The notes beneath the pieces are model-generated. The model saw nothing but the letters and a program-made list of their open reading frames with translations, was not told the DNA's origin and searched no databases. The position numbers and the translations under genes are program-made. A stretch of 64,000 bases of DNA, from the NCBI GenBank assembly GCA_003167215.1, contig PMTV01000057.1:1-64000 (forward strand). Direction: 5' to 3'. How positions within the stretch are numbered: the first letter of the stretch is position 1; every line of letters begins with the position of its first letter. Below are positions 33,757 through 44,570 of the stretch, one piece after another. The stretch comes from Acidobacteriota bacterium (lineage in GTDB: Bacteria > Acidobacteriota > Terriglobia > Acidiferrales > UBA7541).

Positions 33757-34719
33757 TTGCGCACACGATGGGTTGTGCTCGCACTCGCAGCAGTACTAAT
33801 CGGCGCTCTCGGCGGCGCGATGCTCACCGCCAAGCCCACCGGCGCGGTTTCGAAGGACATGATTCAGCTGCAGGAACAGGTGACTCAACTTTTGCAGGGG
33901 CAGAGGGATCTGCGCAGCGCGATCGACACGAATAATGCAACGCTGCGCACCCTGGTGCAGCAATCCCTGGACGCCACCAACCAGTTGAACTCCCAAATGG
34001 GCATTCTGCAAAAAAGCGTGCAGGAAGCCACCGCGAATAGCAGCTCGCGCATCGATACCATGAGCACGCAGACGCAGGGCCTGTCCGACAACATGCAGGA
34101 TGTCCAGGCGCGTGTGGCGAAGCTTGGCCAACAGATGAACGACATTCAGGGTTTGTTGCAAAGCATCGACGGAAAAATCTCAGGCGGAGCGTCGAGTGCG
34201 CAGAATATCTATTCCGGAGCACCGGGGCCCGCTTCCGCGCAATCTGCCCAGCCGAATCCGGGCTCGTCGCAGCCTCCGCAGGCAGGAAATTCGGTTCCCG
34301 CAATGCCTGCAATGTCCGCCGACACCCTTTATCAAAATGCCCTGCGCGATTTCAGCACCGGGAAATACGATCTCGCCCGCCAGGAGTTCGGCGATTACAT
34401 CAAGAATTTTCCCACTAACGATTTGGCTTCCAATGCGCAGTTTTATCTGGGCGAGATATCTTATGCGCAGGGAGATTACCAGGACGCGATTGCGCAGTAT
34501 GAAATCGTGACCGGCAATTATCCCAAGAGCTTTAAGCTTGCTGCTGCGCTCTTGAAGAAGGCCTTCGCCGAAGTCGAATTGGGAATGAAGTCCACCGGGA
34601 TCCGCGACCTTCGCGAAGTTCTCCGCCGCTTCCCCGGCTCCGACGAAGCCCGCCGGGCGCAGGCCAAACTCAAGGAACTGGGCGCAGCCACGGTTCCTCG
34701 CGCGCCGGCCCCGCGGTAA
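33757..34719 (+). CDS. cpoB: CpoB/YbgF, Tol-Pal associated TPR protein
   Basis: A 320-residue exported protein. TTG 33757 is the likely start, with AAGGAGG six bases before it. After the signal segment (VVLALAAVLIGALGGAM) is a coiled coil of about 120 residues (LQEQVTQLLQGQRDL), a proline/glutamine linker and three TPR-like repeats (Y-Q-N-A-L-R-D-F-S-T-G-K-Y-D-L-A). Members coordinate Tol-Pal with peptidoglycan synthesis. It is the last gene of the locus. Confidence 0.9.
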   Translation: MRTRWVVLALAAVLIGALGGAMLTAKPTGAVSKDMIQLQEQVTQLLQGQRDLRSAIDTNNATLRTLVQQSLDATNQLNSQMGILQKSVQEATANSSSRIDTMSTQTQGLSDNMQDVQARVAKLGQQMNDIQGLLQSIDGKISGGASSAQNIYSGAPGPASAQSAQPNPGSSQPPQAGNSVPAMPAMSADTLYQNALRDFSTGKYDLARQEFGDYIKNFPTNDLASNAQFYLGEISYAQGDYQDAIAQYEIVTGNYPKSFKLAAALLKKAFAEVELGMKSTGIRDLREVLRRFPGSDEARRAQAKLKELGAATVPRAPAPR

Positions 34720-34731
34720 GTCCGGAAGAAG

Positions 34732-35160
34732 CTAGGCGCGCAAAAGGTCCGGCTGCCAGTTCCGGACCAGCTTTTTTATTGCTTTGCGATCGGTCAGATG
34801 TTCATCCAGAACTTTTCGCGCCAGCTCCGGCAATTCCGCATCGCTTGCAAAACGCATCGAGACGAATTGCGCCACGCTGAACTCGGGAATCCGCACTCGC
34901 AGCTCCGCCGGCAGAACATTTTGCAAACGTAACTGCATTTCCAGCCGGATTACCCGGTCCTGCACCGTCAGGGAAAAGAGGCGTCCGAGTAACGCCAGCA
35001 GCACTAAGGCGGCAGCCAGAAGCGCCGAGATAACCGTGCCTGCTGAAAAAAAGTTCCAAGCGCGTTCTATGGACCAGACTAGGTTGAGCGCGAGCACTGG
35101 CAAAACGAAGAAGTGGAAAGCTGGAACAAGCTTGGTGTGATTCTCGAAGTTTTGTGCCAC
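34732..35160 (-). CDS. Small membrane protein, DUF6526-like
   Basis: A 142-residue protein. GTG 35160 follows GGAGGATACG, so the longer frame to 35223 was rejected. The start AQNFENHTKLVPAFHFFVLP, two membrane helices (FFVLPVLALNLVW; TVISALLAAALVLLALLG) and the C-terminal cytoplasmic part (DRKAIKKLVRNWQPD) match DUF6526 as I recall it. It converges with cpoB. Confidence 0.75.
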   Translation of the reverse strand: MAQNFENHTKLVPAFHFFVLPVLALNLVWSIERAWNFFSAGTVISALLAAALVLLALLGRLFSLTVQDRVIRLEMQLRLQNVLPAELRVRIPEFSVAQFVSMRFASDAELPELARKVLDEHLTDRKAIKKLVRNWQPDLLRA

Positions 35161-35321
35161 CGTATCCTCCGGTTCAGTTCGACTAGTGTTCCGTCGGAAT
35201 CTTAGCAGAGTTCGCGCAGCCAACGCACCCCGGCCGCATCCGATACTTTTTCGCTCCGCGAAGGCGCACTTCAGCTATACTCGCGATATCTTCGAACATT
35301 CTGTGAACAGGTGAAACAGTC

Positions 35322-35798
35322 ATGTCCGTCAACAAAGTGATTCTTGTGGGGCGATTGGGCCGGGATCCCGAAACGCGCTATACCGGCAGCGGCCAGGCGG
35401 TAGCCAATTTTTCTCTGGCCACTGATGAAACCTATAAGGACAAGAGTGGCGAGCGCCAGAAGCGCACCGAGTGGCACAAGATCGTTGTGTGGGGCAAACA
35501 AGCCGAGATTGCGCAGCAGTATCTGAAGAAAGGTTCGCTGGTCTTCGTCGAAGGGCGCATTCAATCGCGCGAATGGCAGGATAAAGAAGGCCAGAAGCGC
35601 ACCAGCTTCGAGATCGTCGCCAATAATTTCCGCATGCTCGGAGGACGAGCCGACGGCGCTGCGGCGGCCGCCGGTGCTGGCGCGGGCCATGGCGGCACGC
35701 AATCGCGTCCCGCCGATCCGGACATGGAAGGCGGACCAATGCTCGAAGAACCTTCCGTTTCGGGACCGGAAATTTCGGACGAAGATATTCCCTTCTAG
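35322..35798 (+). CDS. ssb: Single-stranded DNA-binding protein
   Basis: A 158-residue [20 protein letters not shown] opens the OB fold, with W-H-K-I-V-V-W-G-K and [12 protein letters not shown] glycine/alanine-rich linker leads to the acidic tip D-E-D-I-P-F that binds partner proteins. It is transcribed alone and converges with the Spy-like gene 19 bases away. Confidence 0.97.
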   Translation: MSVNKVILVGRLGRDPETRYTGSGQAVANFSLATDETYKDKSGERQKRTEWHKIVVWGKQAEIAQQYLKKGSLVFVEGRIQSREWQDKEGQKRTSFEIVANNFRMLGGRADGAAAAAGAGAGHGGTQSRPADPDMEGGPMLEEPSVSGPEISDEDIPF

Positions 35799-35817
35799 GT
35801 CGCTTTCGCGAATGAGT

Positions 35818-36222
35818 TTAGCGGGGTAGCTGCTGTTCGTCTTTCTTGCGCTGCTCGTCGATGCGATGCATGAACTCTTCGAATTTGGGCTTCTGATCCG
35901 GCGTAAGGGTCGCACGGATGCGGTCCCGGCTCTGCTGGCGAATTTGCTCGTGCTGCGGTTCGATCGTAGTGTAGAGCGTCCGCCATTGAGCGCGCGTATC
36001 GTCCACGATGGAACCTAGCTGTTTTTGCTGGTCCGGCGTGAGTTGCAGGTCCCGCGTCAATTCGCCGACGATCTCGTTGCGTGTGGGCTGGGTGTTTACG
36101 ATTTGCTTGCCCCATACTCGCTCGCCCCACACGTGGTTCCCCACCCCGCCAAGCAGCGCGCCGAGCAGAAATACTACGAGAACGAGAACTGCGGCTTCAC
36201 CGCGTTTCTTAGTGTTGTCCAT
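35818..36222 (-). CDS. Spy/CpxP-like periplasmic protein
   Basis: A 134-residue protein anchored or exported by an N-terminal helix (VLVLVVFLLGALLGG). The helical remainder has two L-T-P-D-Q motifs (LTPDQQKQL and LTPDQKPKF), as in the Spy/CpxP/periplasmic metal sensor group. It overlaps the end of the anti-sigma gene by 14 bases and is probably part of the same stress operon. Confidence 0.75.
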   Translation of the reverse strand: MDNTKKRGEAAVLVLVVFLLGALLGGVGNHVWGERVWGKQIVNTQPTRNEIVGELTRDLQLTPDQQKQLGSIVDDTRAQWRTLYTTIEPQHEQIRQQSRDRIRATLTPDQKPKFEEFMHRIDEQRKKDEQQLPR

Positions 36223-36712
36223 GATTCGTGTCCGCCACCATCATTAAAACTTCATCGCGATTCGCCGGAGGGCTGGACGGGTCGGGAAATAGATCGCGCG
36301 TTTCCGTTACCGTCGCATAGTCCATGTTCGTCTGGGGCCCGTACTGGATGTGCCTGACGGCGTCAAACGTCACCAGTACCGTCAGAGCAAGCGTTGCCGT
36401 GGCTGCAAAACGCCATGCCACCGAAATGAAGGGCTGCCAGATGGATTTCTGCTCGCCCCGCCTGGACATTTCCGCGCGAATCCGCGCCATCACTACTCGC
36501 GAGAAGCCGGGACCAGGGTCTGGCGACGGCGGCACCGAGCGCAACAATTCCACGCTCGGAGCAGCATGTTCCAGAGCAGTGCTGCACGCCGCGCAGTTTT
36601 TCAGATGCTCCGCTAATTTCTTCGCATCGGCGCCGCTCAGGTCGCCCGTGAGATGATCTTCCAACAGCGCTTCAAATTCCGAACAGGCCGCTTGGTTAAA
36701 TCTCGCTTCCAT
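36209..36712 (-). CDS. Anti-sigma factor with zinc-finger domain
   Basis: A 167-residue membrane protein; ATG 36712 follows AAGGAGG. The N-terminal cytosolic domain has H-L-K-N-C-A-A-C, the H-x3-C-x2-C zinc motif of the anti-sigma zinc finger family. One membrane helix (FAATATLALTVLVTF) near residue 110 precedes a short periplasmic end. Its start overlaps the sigma gene by 17 bases, so the two are a regulator pair. Confidence 0.9.
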   Translation of the reverse strand: MEARFNQAACSEFEALLEDHLTGDLSGADAKKLAEHLKNCAACSTALEHAAPSVELLRSVPPSPDPGPGFSRVVMARIRAEMSRRGEQKSIWQPFISVAWRFAATATLALTVLVTFDAVRHIQYGPQTNMDYATVTETRDLFPDPSSPPANRDEVLMMVADTNHGQH

Positions 36713-37388
36713 CGGTTTTCCTCCTTCCTTTTGCGGCCGAATGATCCTGGCTCGGCCCCACGCGGCGATGGTAAACATCCATCAGCCGGGCCCGCACACG
36801 AAACAGCCGCACTTTCACTGTGTTGACGTTCAGATCAAGCATCTCCGCCAACTCCTGCACCGAAAATCCTTCTATTTCTTTCAGCATCAGCAATTCCCGG
36901 TCTCGTTCTGGCAATTCGTCCAGCAACTGGTCCAGGATGTCTTTCGTTTCTGCGCGTCGCGCGGGGCTCTCCGGCGGACGTTCCGCCGAAACCACACCGT
37001 CCAACCGTGAGACTTGCTCCTCGGAAAGATCGGTCTCGTAGACCAATGGCCGGACTTTCTTTTTCCTTAAGTAATCCCAGCACTCATTGACCGTGATCTT
37101 ATAGAGCCAAGTCGAAAACGCCGCGCGCAAATCGAAACGTTTCAGGGAAACAAAAACCTTCAAAAACACTTGCTGCACTACGTCTTCCACATCTTCACGC
37201 CGGCGCAGAATCCCGTGAACCAGCCCGAAAACCCGTTGCTGATGGCGGCGTATCAGCTCTTCAAAAGCAGCTTCTTCGCCGCTCTGAGCCAGGCGGACGA
37301 GTTCCGCTTCTTCTTCCCGCTTTCTCGCACGGGCCGGTAGCGAGATCGCCGAGGCGCTTGCCGCCATACTCTTTGGGACGTCTGCCAT
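36696..37388 (-). CDS. ECF RNA polymerase sigma factor
   Basis: A 230-residue sigma-70 family ECF factor. Region 2 has F-E-E-L-I-R-R-H-Q-Q-R-V-F and D-V-E-D-V-V-Q-Q-V-F-L-K-V-F, then F-S-T-W-L-Y-K-I-T. Region 4 has L-L-M-L-K-E-I-E-G-F-S-V-Q-E-L-A-E and L-N-V-N-T-V-K-V-R-L. About 30 polar residues precede region 2. It heads an operon with the anti-sigma and Spy-like genes, suggesting an envelope stress response. Confidence 0.93.
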   Translation of the reverse strand: MADVPKSMAASASAISLPARARKREEEAELVRLAQSGEEAAFEELIRRHQQRVFGLVHGILRRREDVEDVVQQVFLKVFVSLKRFDLRAAFSTWLYKITVNECWDYLRKKKVRPLVYETDLSEEQVSRLDGVVSAERPPESPARRAETKDILDQLLDELPERDRELLMLKEIEGFSVQELAEMLDLNVNTVKVRLFRVRARLMDVYHRRVGPSQDHSAAKGRRKTDGSEI

Positions 37389-37584
37389 ACAGTTTTGGTT
37401 ACGCTAAATAAAACGTTTATATCCTAAAATCGCCTAAAGCAATTGTGATCCACACCGATACGTAAACTTATGGTACCGACTGCTGGAACTGATAGTACTG
37501 ACTTCCGGTCAGCGTCGCACGGCGCCGCCGCAATATAAAGATTCGCTCTTGCGACAGGGAGTAGTCCATGCAACAATACCCGCC

Positions 37585-37956
37585 ATGATAATTGGAGAAC
37601 GTATCCGTCTGTTGCGTGAAACGAAAAAACTTTCTCAAGGCGACATCGAGAAGCGCACAGGACTTCTTCGCTGCTACATCTCGCGCGTCGAGAACGGTCA
37701 CACCGTTCCGGCTATCGAGACACTGGAAAAGCTAGCCCGGGCCATGGAGATTCCCCTCTACCAGCTATTCTACGACGGCGAGGAACCACCTGTGTTGCCG
37801 AATCTTCCAAAGCGGAAGACTGCCGACGATATCGCGTGGGGAAGCAAGGGGAAAGAGGCGCGGCTCCTGGGCCGCTTCCGCCGGTTGCTTAGCCGTGTTG
37901 ACGACGGCGACCGCCGGCTTTTGCTTTATATGGCCCAGAAGATGGCCAACCGCTAG
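37585..37956 (+). CDS. XRE family transcriptional regulator
   Basis: A 123-residue protein. M-I-I-G-E-R-I-R-L-L-R-E-T-K-K-L-S-Q begins a Cro/CI-type helix-turn-helix, with I-S-R-V-E-N-G-H-T-V-P the recognition part (residues to about 65). The C-terminal half is basic (KGKEARLLGRFRRLLSRVDD) and without a known effector domain. ATG 37585 was chosen instead of a frame from 37549. The target is unknown. Confidence 0.85.
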   Translation: MIIGERIRLLRETKKLSQGDIEKRTGLLRCYISRVENGHTVPAIETLEKLARAMEIPLYQLFYDGEEPPVLPNLPKRKTADDIAWGSKGKEARLLGRFRRLLSRVDDGDRRLLLYMAQKMANR

Positions 37957-37990
37957 TTTTTTCTGTATCCGGAAAAACTCTTTAGCGGTT
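37948..37990. terminator. Bidirectional terminator between the XRE gene and guaA
   Basis: AACCGCTA (37948-37955) and TAGCGGTT (37983-37990) are perfect inverted repeats. The inner AGTTTTT and AAAAACT also pair, extending the stem with a small bulge around a short loop. The A/T tracts on both sides suit termination of both convergent genes; the stem includes the end of the XRE gene. Confidence 0.6.
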
Positions 37991-38000
37991 TGTTTCGGTC

Positions 38001-39623
38001 TTACTCCCATTCAATCGTGCTTGGCGGCTTTGAGCTGATGTCGTAAACCACCCGGTTTACACCCGGAACTTCGTTTACGATGCGCACCGAAATCCGTTCG
38101 AGCACTTCATGCGGCAGCCGGGACCAGTCGGCCGTCATCGCATCCTGCGAATTCACAACACGCACCGCGATCGCAAACCCGTACGTCCGCCCGTCTCCCA
38201 TCACGCCCACGCTCTGTACCGGCAACAGAACCGCAAAAGCCTGCCAGACTTTCTGGTACAGCCCCGCGCGTCGAACCTCCTCCACCACTACGGCATCCGC
38301 TGCCCGCAAGGTCTCCAGTCTTTCGCGCGAGACTTCACCTAGGAGCCGCACCGCTAATCCCGGCCCGGGAAACGGATGCTTGATCAAAATTTCTTCCGGC
38401 AAACCCAACTCGCGTCCGATCAGTCGCACCTCGTCCTTGAATAAGTCCCTCAGCGGCTCGATCAGCTTGAAGGGCATGTCTGCGGGAAGCCCCCCGACGT
38501 TGTGATGAGTCTTAATCACCGCCGAAGGGCCTTTTACGGAAACAGACTCGATCACGTCGGGGTAGAGCGTACCTTGCACCAGGAATTTTACTGGGGGCCC
38601 TTGCGATGCCGCTGTAAGTTTTCTCGCTTCTTCCACGAATACGTTTATGAATTCTCCGCCGATGCGCTTGCGTTTCTCTTCAGGATCGGTAATGCCCTTT
38701 AACCGGCCGAGAAAACGGTCTGAAGCGTCCACGCCAATCACGTTTAATCCCAGGCGCGCGCGCAGAAGTTCGAGCGTGTCGTGAAATTCATTGCGGCGCA
38801 AAAGGCCGTTATCCACGAAGACGTTCGTAAGCCTGTCGCCGATAGCTCGATGAACCAGCGCCGCGGCCACCGCCGAATCCACTCCGCCGCTTAGCGCGCA
38901 TATGGCCCGGCTGCCTTCGGCCTGCTTCCGGATGGAATCCACCATGGAGGTGATAAATCCGGCGCGATCCCAATTTCGTTTTGCGCCGCAAATCTGGAAT
39001 ACGAAATTGTTAAGAATCTCCGTTCCACGCTCCGTGTGATTGACCTCCGGATGAAACTCCACGCCGTACAATTTCTTCGCCACATTCTCGACCGCCCCGA
39101 TGGCATTGGCAGTACGCCCGGTGACAGTAAATCCCTCCGGAAGGCCGACAACATGATCGCCGTGGCTATTCCAAATTGTGAAGCGGTCGGGACATTCTGC
39201 GAAAAGCTTCGAACTCTTCTCCACCGCCAATTCTGCACGGCCATATTCGCGCCGCTCGGCTGGTTCCACTTTTCCGCCGAGCGTATGAGCCAGCCATTGC
39301 ATGCCGTAACAAATTCCGAGAACGGGGATGTCCAGTTGCAAAACTTTCGGGTCACAAACCGGGGCGGTCGCGTCGTAGACGGAACTAGGCCCACCTGATA
39401 GCACGATGCCGGCAGGTTCGAGCGCGCGAATCTCTTCAATTCTCGCAGTGCAAGGTAGAATCGCGGAGAACACTTGCTGCTCGCGGATGCGGCGCGCAAT
39501 CAGTTGTGTATACTGCCCGCCGAAATCGAGGACGACGATCCCGTGTCGCGTGCTCACGATGCCTCCAGCCCTTTCGCTCTCTTTGCCCGATTTGATTGGC
39601 GCCGCGCCGCTGCTCGAAGTCAT
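38001..39623 (-). CDS. guaA: GMP synthase (glutamine-hydrolysing)
   Basis: A 540-residue enzyme converting XMP to GMP. The N-terminal class I amidotransferase has G-I-C-Y-G-M-Q (catalytic Cys) and E-F-H-P-E-V. The ATP-pyrophosphatase domain has the P-loop [10 protein letters not shown], and the C-terminal dimer domain ends K-P-P-S-T-I-E-W-E. It starts 15 bases after the leuS stop on the same strand. Confidence 0.96.
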   Translation of the reverse strand: MTSSSGAAPIKSGKESERAGGIVSTRHGIVVLDFGGQYTQLIARRIREQQVFSAILPCTARIEEIRALEPAGIVLSGGPSSVYDATAPVCDPKVLQLDIPVLGICYGMQWLAHTLGGKVEPAERREYGRAELAVEKSSKLFAECPDRFTIWNSHGDHVVGLPEGFTVTGRTANAIGAVENVAKKLYGVEFHPEVNHTERGTEILNNFVFQICGAKRNWDRAGFITSMVDSIRKQAEGSRAICALSGGVDSAVAAALVHRAIGDRLTNVFVDNGLLRRNEFHDTLELLRARLGLNVIGVDASDRFLGRLKGITDPEEKRKRIGGEFINVFVEEARKLTAASQGPPVKFLVQGTLYPDVIESVSVKGPSAVIKTHHNVGGLPADMPFKLIEPLRDLFKDEVRLIGRELGLPEEILIKHPFPGPGLAVRLLGEVSRERLETLRAADAVVVEEVRRAGLYQKVWQAFAVLLPVQSVGVMGDGRTYGFAIAVRVVNSQDAMTADWSRLPHEVLERISVRIVNEVPGVNRVVYDISSKPPSTIEWE

Positions 39624-39638
39624 ATCATTTGCCCCAAT

Positions 39639-42146
39639 TTATCTCAGCACGATATTTACCAGCTTCTTCGGCACCACCACCGTTTTCACAATTTCTTTGC
39701 CGGCAATCAAAACGGAAATGCGCGGGTCCTTCAGCGCCTGATTGAGAGTTTCGTCGCTGCCAAAGCCGTCGTCCACCAGGATCTTCCCGCGCAGGCGGCC
39801 GTTGATCTGAATGATCACCTCGACTTGCTCCTCGTGCGTCAGATCCTCGCGGTATGCCGGCCATTTCACGCCCATCAGGCCGGTCGGATGGCCGAGCTTC
39901 TCCCAAAGCTCCTCCGCGATGTGCGGCGTGATAGGCGAAAGCATCAGCACCAGAATCTCAAGAACGCGCTTAAGAATCATGGGCGACACTTCCACGTCCA
40001 GCGGCTCCTGTCCCTGAAGCTCGTTAAGCAGTTCCATGATCAGCGCCACGGACGAATTGAAATGCCAGCGAACTTCGAAATCATTGGTCACGCGCTTTAG
40101 CGTCTTGTGCGCTTTCCGCACCAGCACTTTCTCTTTCGCCGTAGCGGCGGCGAAATCCGTTTTCGCGGTTAAGTCGGTCTCAATGTTTCGTACTTGGTCC
40201 GCGTGTTTTGCAATCAGGCGATACACTTTGTTCAGGAATCGCGAGCAGCCCTCAATTCCCTGTTCGCTCCACTCCAGATCGCGCTCCGGCGGCGCTGCAA
40301 ACAGCGTGTACATGCGCGCCGTGTCGCAGCCGTATTTATCCGCCATTTCCATCGCACCGACCACGTTGCCTTTTGATTTCGACATCACCGCGCCGTCTTT
40401 ATGAACCATGCCTTGCGAAAACAGCCGCTTCACCGGCTCCGTGTTCGTCACCAGCCCTAAGTCGTACATTACTTTGCAGAAAAATCGCGAATAGATCAGG
40501 TGCAGGATGGCGTGTTCGATCCCGCCGATGTATTGGTCTATTTGAAACCAGTACGCCGCTTTGTCTTTCGCAAAAGGCGCGCGAGCGTCGTGCGGGTCTG
40601 TGAATCGATAAAAATACCAGGACGAATCAACAAATGTGTCCATAGTGTCCGTCTCACGCCGCGCCGGCCCGCCGCATTTCGGGCACGTCGTATTCACAAA
40701 CTCCGGCACGCCTGCCAGCGGCGATTGGCCTTCCCCCGTGAGCGTCACGTTCTCCGGCAGGCGCACGGGAAGCTGGTCGTCCGGCACTGCAACGACCCCG
40801 TCCTTCTCGCAATAAACTACCGGAATCGGCGTGCCCCAATACCGTTGGCGCGAAATTCCCCAATCTTTCAGCCGGTACGTTGTCTCGGATTCACCGAAGC
40901 CCTTCGCTTTGGCGTCAGCCGCCATTTTTTCAATAGCTTGATCGGACGTCAGGCCCGTGTAAGTCCCCGAATCCACCAGCTTGCCGTGTTCCGTGAACGC
41001 TTCGCTCATTCGATCTAGCCGCACCGCCGGCCCGTTAATCGGCTGCACCACAATTTTTACCGGCAAATGGTATTTTTCCGCGAACTCGTAATCGCGCTGG
41101 TCGTGGGCCGGTACGCACATCACGGCGCCGGTCCCATAATCCGCGAGCACAAAATTAGCGACCCATATAGGAATGTTCCCGCCGGAAAATGGGTTCACCG
41201 CGAACCGTCCGGTAAAGAAGCCTTCCTTCTCCGCGGTGGCAATGTCAGCCGCGCGCATGCTTTTCTGGCGCATGGCTTTAAGCTGTCCTTCGATCGTCGC
41301 GCGTCCCGGCACGCCTTCGAGCAAATGTTCTAGCTGAGGATGTCCCGCCGAGAGCACAATCGCCGAAGCACCAAAAATCGTATCCACCCGTGTAGTGAAA
41401 ACTTCCAACGCGGAGTCTGGCATCTGCGCGATTCCGAATTTCACTCGCGTGCCGCGTGACTTGCCGATCCAGTTGCGCTGTTGCACTAGAACGCGTTCGG
41501 GCCAGCCGTCCGCCAGCTCAGTTGTCCCTTCGAGCAGCGCATCGGAATAGTGCGTAATGCGCAAGAACCATTGCTCGATTTCCTTTGGTTCCACCGTAGT
41601 AGTTTCGTGACGCCAACAGCAGCCACCCACTACTTGTTCATTCGCGAGCACCGTTTGGCACTGTGGACACCAATTCACGCGGCTGCGTTTGCGATACGCC
41701 AGACCTTTCTCCAGCATCCGCAGAAACAGCCACTGATTCCAATGATAGTATTCCGGCTCGCACGACGATATTTCGCGTGTCCAGTCGTAACCGAAGCCAA
41801 ACCTTTCGCACACGGCCTTCATCTGCGCGATATTCGAATTCGTCCATTCTCGTGGAGGCGTCCCGCTCTTAATTGCGGCGTTTTCCGCCGGCAATCCGAA
41901 CGAATCCCAGCCCATGGGGTGCAGCACGTTCAATCCGCACATGCGTTTGTAGCGTGCCACCGCATCGCCAATCGTGTAATTGCGCATGTGGCCCATGTGC
42001 AGGGTCCCGGAAGGGTAGGGCCACATCTCGAGGACGTAATACTTGCTGCGTGAGGGATCTTCCACCGCGCGGAATGCGTTGTGCTCCGCCCACACCTTCT
42101 GCCACTTCAACTCGACTGGGCGCGGATCGTATTCGAACAAGTTCAC
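39639..42146 (-). CDS. leuS: Leucyl-tRNA synthetase
   Basis: An 835-residue class I synthetase. The HIGH motif is in [14 protein letters not shown] and the KMSKS-type motif is [10 protein letters not shown]. An editing domain lies between, and a zinc-like pair C-P-K-C is present. The length matches bacterial LeuRS. Its first codon overlaps the end of nfo by four bases (ATGA), and guaA follows, so nfo-leuS-guaA is one operon. Confidence 0.97.
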   Translation of the reverse strand: MNLFEYDPRPVELKWQKVWAEHNAFRAVEDPSRSKYYVLEMWPYPSGTLHMGHMRNYTIGDAVARYKRMCGLNVLHPMGWDSFGLPAENAAIKSGTPPREWTNSNIAQMKAVCERFGFGYDWTREISSCEPEYYHWNQWLFLRMLEKGLAYRKRSRVNWCPQCQTVLANEQVVGGCCWRHETTTVEPKEIEQWFLRITHYSDALLEGTTELADGWPERVLVQQRNWIGKSRGTRVKFGIAQMPDSALEVFTTRVDTIFGASAIVLSAGHPQLEHLLEGVPGRATIEGQLKAMRQKSMRAADIATAEKEGFFTGRFAVNPFSGGNIPIWVANFVLADYGTGAVMCVPAHDQRDYEFAEKYHLPVKIVVQPINGPAVRLDRMSEAFTEHGKLVDSGTYTGLTSDQAIEKMAADAKAKGFGESETTYRLKDWGISRQRYWGTPIPVVYCEKDGVVAVPDDQLPVRLPENVTLTGEGQSPLAGVPEFVNTTCPKCGGPARRETDTMDTFVDSSWYFYRFTDPHDARAPFAKDKAAYWFQIDQYIGGIEHAILHLIYSRFFCKVMYDLGLVTNTEPVKRLFSQGMVHKDGAVMSKSKGNVVGAMEMADKYGCDTARMYTLFAAPPERDLEWSEQGIEGCSRFLNKVYRLIAKHADQVRNIETDLTAKTDFAAATAKEKVLVRKAHKTLKRVTNDFEVRWHFNSSVALIMELLNELQGQEPLDVEVSPMILKRVLEILVLMLSPITPHIAEELWEKLGHPTGLMGVKWPAYREDLTHEEQVEVIIQINGRLRGKILVDDGFGSDETLNQALKDPRISVLIAGKEIVKTVVVPKKLVNIVLR

Positions 42147-43243
42147 TTCCCCCGGGATTTTCTTCTCGTAATCTTGCGATGACGCTTTTTTGCTCCTGCC
42201 TTTGCTCTGCTCACATTTTTGCGTGCACGCTTCTTGCTTTTCTTCTTGCGGCGCGGCTTCATTCCGTCACGCCCTCCCGTGACCGGAATACTTACTCCCA
42301 GCAGTTTCCACAACGCCGCCACATTTCTGCGGTCGTCGCCCAGCTTATCAATGGGCGTCTCCAGAATAAACGCGCGCCCCGCGAGCATTGGGTGATTCAC
42401 GATCCGGCCGAATGCTTCCAGCCCAATCTTGCCTTTGCCGATGTGTTCGTGACGGTCCACGCGCGAACCCAGATGCGTTTTCGAATCGTTCACGTGCACC
42501 ACCCGAACGCGCTCGATGCCTACCGTCCGGTCAATCGCTTGCAACGTCTTTTCCAAACCTTCCGTCGTGCGAATATCCCATCCTGCTGCGAATGTGTGGG
42601 CCGTATCAATGCACACTCCCAGCGGCAAATCCGGCGACGCATCAAGAACCGCCCGCAGTTCTTCAAATCGCGAACCCAGCGACGTGCCCTGCCCGGCGGT
42701 ATTTTCAAGCAGGATTTGCAGTCCCTCTAGCTTCAAACCGCGCGCCGCTTGCTTCAGACCTTGCGCAATCGCGGAGACTGCCGCGTCTGGTCTGCTCTCC
42801 TTGCTGCACCCTGGGTGCGCCACCAGAAAGTCCGCGCCCAACGCCAGAGCACGCACTATTTCTTGGTGAAACGCTTGAACCGAACGCGTGCGCAACACCG
42901 GATTCGGTGACGCGAGATTGATCAAATAATTGTCGTGGATGACCAGGGGGCCAAGCCCGAGCACTTTGCGGCGCTCGCGAAAACGCGTCGCATCCGCCTC
43001 CGAAATCCGGGAGGGGCCGCGCACCCACATCCGCGGGCTGGAAGAAAATATTTGCAGCGCGTTTGCGCCGAGTTCGTGGGCTATTTCGAGCGCTGCGGAA
43101 AGATCTCCGGCAATCGAAGTATGGATTCCGATGCGGGTGCTGCCGTCTTTCCAAGCGGGAATTTCAGGTGGCGGAGGCGCTTCCGGACGATACTCATCAG
43201 CTGCGTCAAATGCGAGTTGGCTACTGTGGTTGTCTTCCGCCAT
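42143..43243 (-). CDS. nfo: Endonuclease IV (Nfo) with basic tail
   Basis: A 366-residue AP endonuclease. The TIM-barrel zinc-site segments are [35 protein letters not shown] and H-V-N-D-S-K-T, followed by G-R-A-F-I-L-E-T-P. The family is usually about 280 residues; here an extra tail of about 50 residues is Lys/Arg-rich ([15 protein letters not shown]), and the first 45 residues are also extra. It acts in base-excision repair. Confidence 0.93.
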   Translation of the reverse strand: MAEDNHSSQLAFDAADEYRPEAPPPPEIPAWKDGSTRIGIHTSIAGDLSAALEIAHELGANALQIFSSSPRMWVRGPSRISEADATRFRERRKVLGLGPLVIHDNYLINLASPNPVLRTRSVQAFHQEIVRALALGADFLVAHPGCSKESRPDAAVSAIAQGLKQAARGLKLEGLQILLENTAGQGTSLGSRFEELRAVLDASPDLPLGVCIDTAHTFAAGWDIRTTEGLEKTLQAIDRTVGIERVRVVHVNDSKTHLGSRVDRHEHIGKGKIGLEAFGRIVNHPMLAGRAFILETPIDKLGDDRRNVAALWKLLGVSIPVTGGRDGMKPRRKKKSKKRARKNVSRAKAGAKKRHRKITRRKSRGK

Positions 43244-43436
43244 TACCTCTGGGTGTCCGGGAGCCAAGAAGGCCGGGAATTACGGGCAGCGATACAGCAG
43301 CTCCGCGCGCATCCGTTTAAACAACGATTCTAACGGAAACCCGCGCGTTCCGCAAACACTCTCCGAACACCTCAAAATCGCGAGTCGCAAGGCTAAGGAA
43401 GAGACGTTCACTCTTTGCTTGGCGAATAACCCGGCC

Positions 43437-44453
43437 TTACGATAAAGCTGCTGCCGAAGTCGCGCCGTAAAAGCTGAACCATGGTTTTGCCGCCGACAAC
43501 TTCGAGTTCACATTGTTGATGTTCTTCACGCCCTGATCCTGCAGCCAGTCTTCCAGAGCTTTCGCTCCTTGCTTTGCATAAATCGGAATGCCTTCCTTCC
43601 AAGTGGCGCGCCCGCACAGGACGCCGGAGAAATTTACGCCCGATTCCGCGGCAAGCTCCAGCGTCTCTGCGAAAACGTCGTTGTTCACTCCGGCAGAAAG
43701 ATAGATGAACGGCTTCTTCGCGACCGCAGCAGCCTTGCGGAAATAGTCCTTCGCTTGGTCGCGCGTGTAAGCTGATTCGCCTTTGCAAGCCTTGGAGCCG
43801 GCAACGAAAGCCATGTTCACCGGGACCTCGACCTTCAGCACATCCACTCCATATTGCGGCTTCGAAAATTCCTCCATGCTGCGCGTGACGATCTCCGGCT
43901 TCTTCTTGGCATACGCCGCGCCTTTTTCGTCGCCGCCCTCTTCGTACCCGACGAATTCGAGGAAGAACGGAACATCCGAGGCGACGCATTCGGCGCCGAT
44001 ACGCTCTACCCAGGCGTGCTTGATGTCGTTCACTTCGCGCGAATCAAAAGGAGTGTAGTAGAGCAGAATCTTGATGCAGTCCGCTCCCGCCGCCACCAGG
44101 CGCCGCACGGACCAAATGTCGAGAAGATCTGGCAGCCGCCCAGGGCGCGTGTTGTCGTAACCACTATTTTCGTACGCCAAAAGCAACCCGGCATTCGCAG
44201 AGCGCACTTTCGCGGCAGGCAGGCCGTATTCGGGATCAAGTAGGATCGCGCTCGCATGTGGCGTCAGCACGCGCACCACGGCGGTCTTGAACTCTTCCAT
44301 CATCTGCGCGGTCACTTCTTTTTTATCGATTCCCTTGTCCTTGGCAATAGCGCTTTTCAGCGACCCGCGCTGGTCCATCGCCGCTGCCGCGATTACTCCG
44401 CGCGAATCCGACACCGCTTTCATGCCCTTCTGCTTCCCCGGGGTGATCTTCAT
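43437..44453 (-). CDS. Tagatose 1,6-diphosphate aldolase-like (LacD family)
   Basis: A 338-residue protein; ATG 44453 follows GGAGGG. Family blocks are A-A-A-M-D-Q-R-G-S-L-K, A-I-L-L-D-P-E-Y-G-L, and I-Y-L-S-A-G-V, and K-I-L-L-Y-Y, where a lysine is the likely Schiff-base candidate. It is a class I aldolase of the LacD type. No other tagatose pathway gene is adjacent, so the substrate could be another bisphosphate or sulfosugar. Confidence 0.85.
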   Translation of the reverse strand: MKITPGKQKGMKAVSDSRGVIAAAAMDQRGSLKSAIAKDKGIDKKEVTAQMMEEFKTAVVRVLTPHASAILLDPEYGLPAAKVRSANAGLLLAYENSGYDNTRPGRLPDLLDIWSVRRLVAAGADCIKILLYYTPFDSREVNDIKHAWVERIGAECVASDVPFFLEFVGYEEGGDEKGAAYAKKKPEIVTRSMEEFSKPQYGVDVLKVEVPVNMAFVAGSKACKGESAYTRDQAKDYFRKAAAVAKKPFIYLSAGVNNDVFAETLELAAESGVNFSGVLCGRATWKEGIPIYAKQGAKALEDWLQDQGVKNINNVNSKLSAAKPWFSFYGATSAAALS

Positions 44454-44570
44454 ATCGTGAGCCCTCCGAAAATTGCGAGTCTGAGGATGAGCGCGCATTC
44501 TAACACGGGACTTAGGAGGTAGGAACGTCGGGAAGCCCGGAACGTGCGCAGGTGGCGTGAAGCTATAGAA

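Noticed and set aside
37490-37512. Small inverted repeat CTGAC-TTCCG-GTCAG before the XRE gene
   Set aside because: Five-base arms occur by chance and there is no promoter nearby to support an operator.
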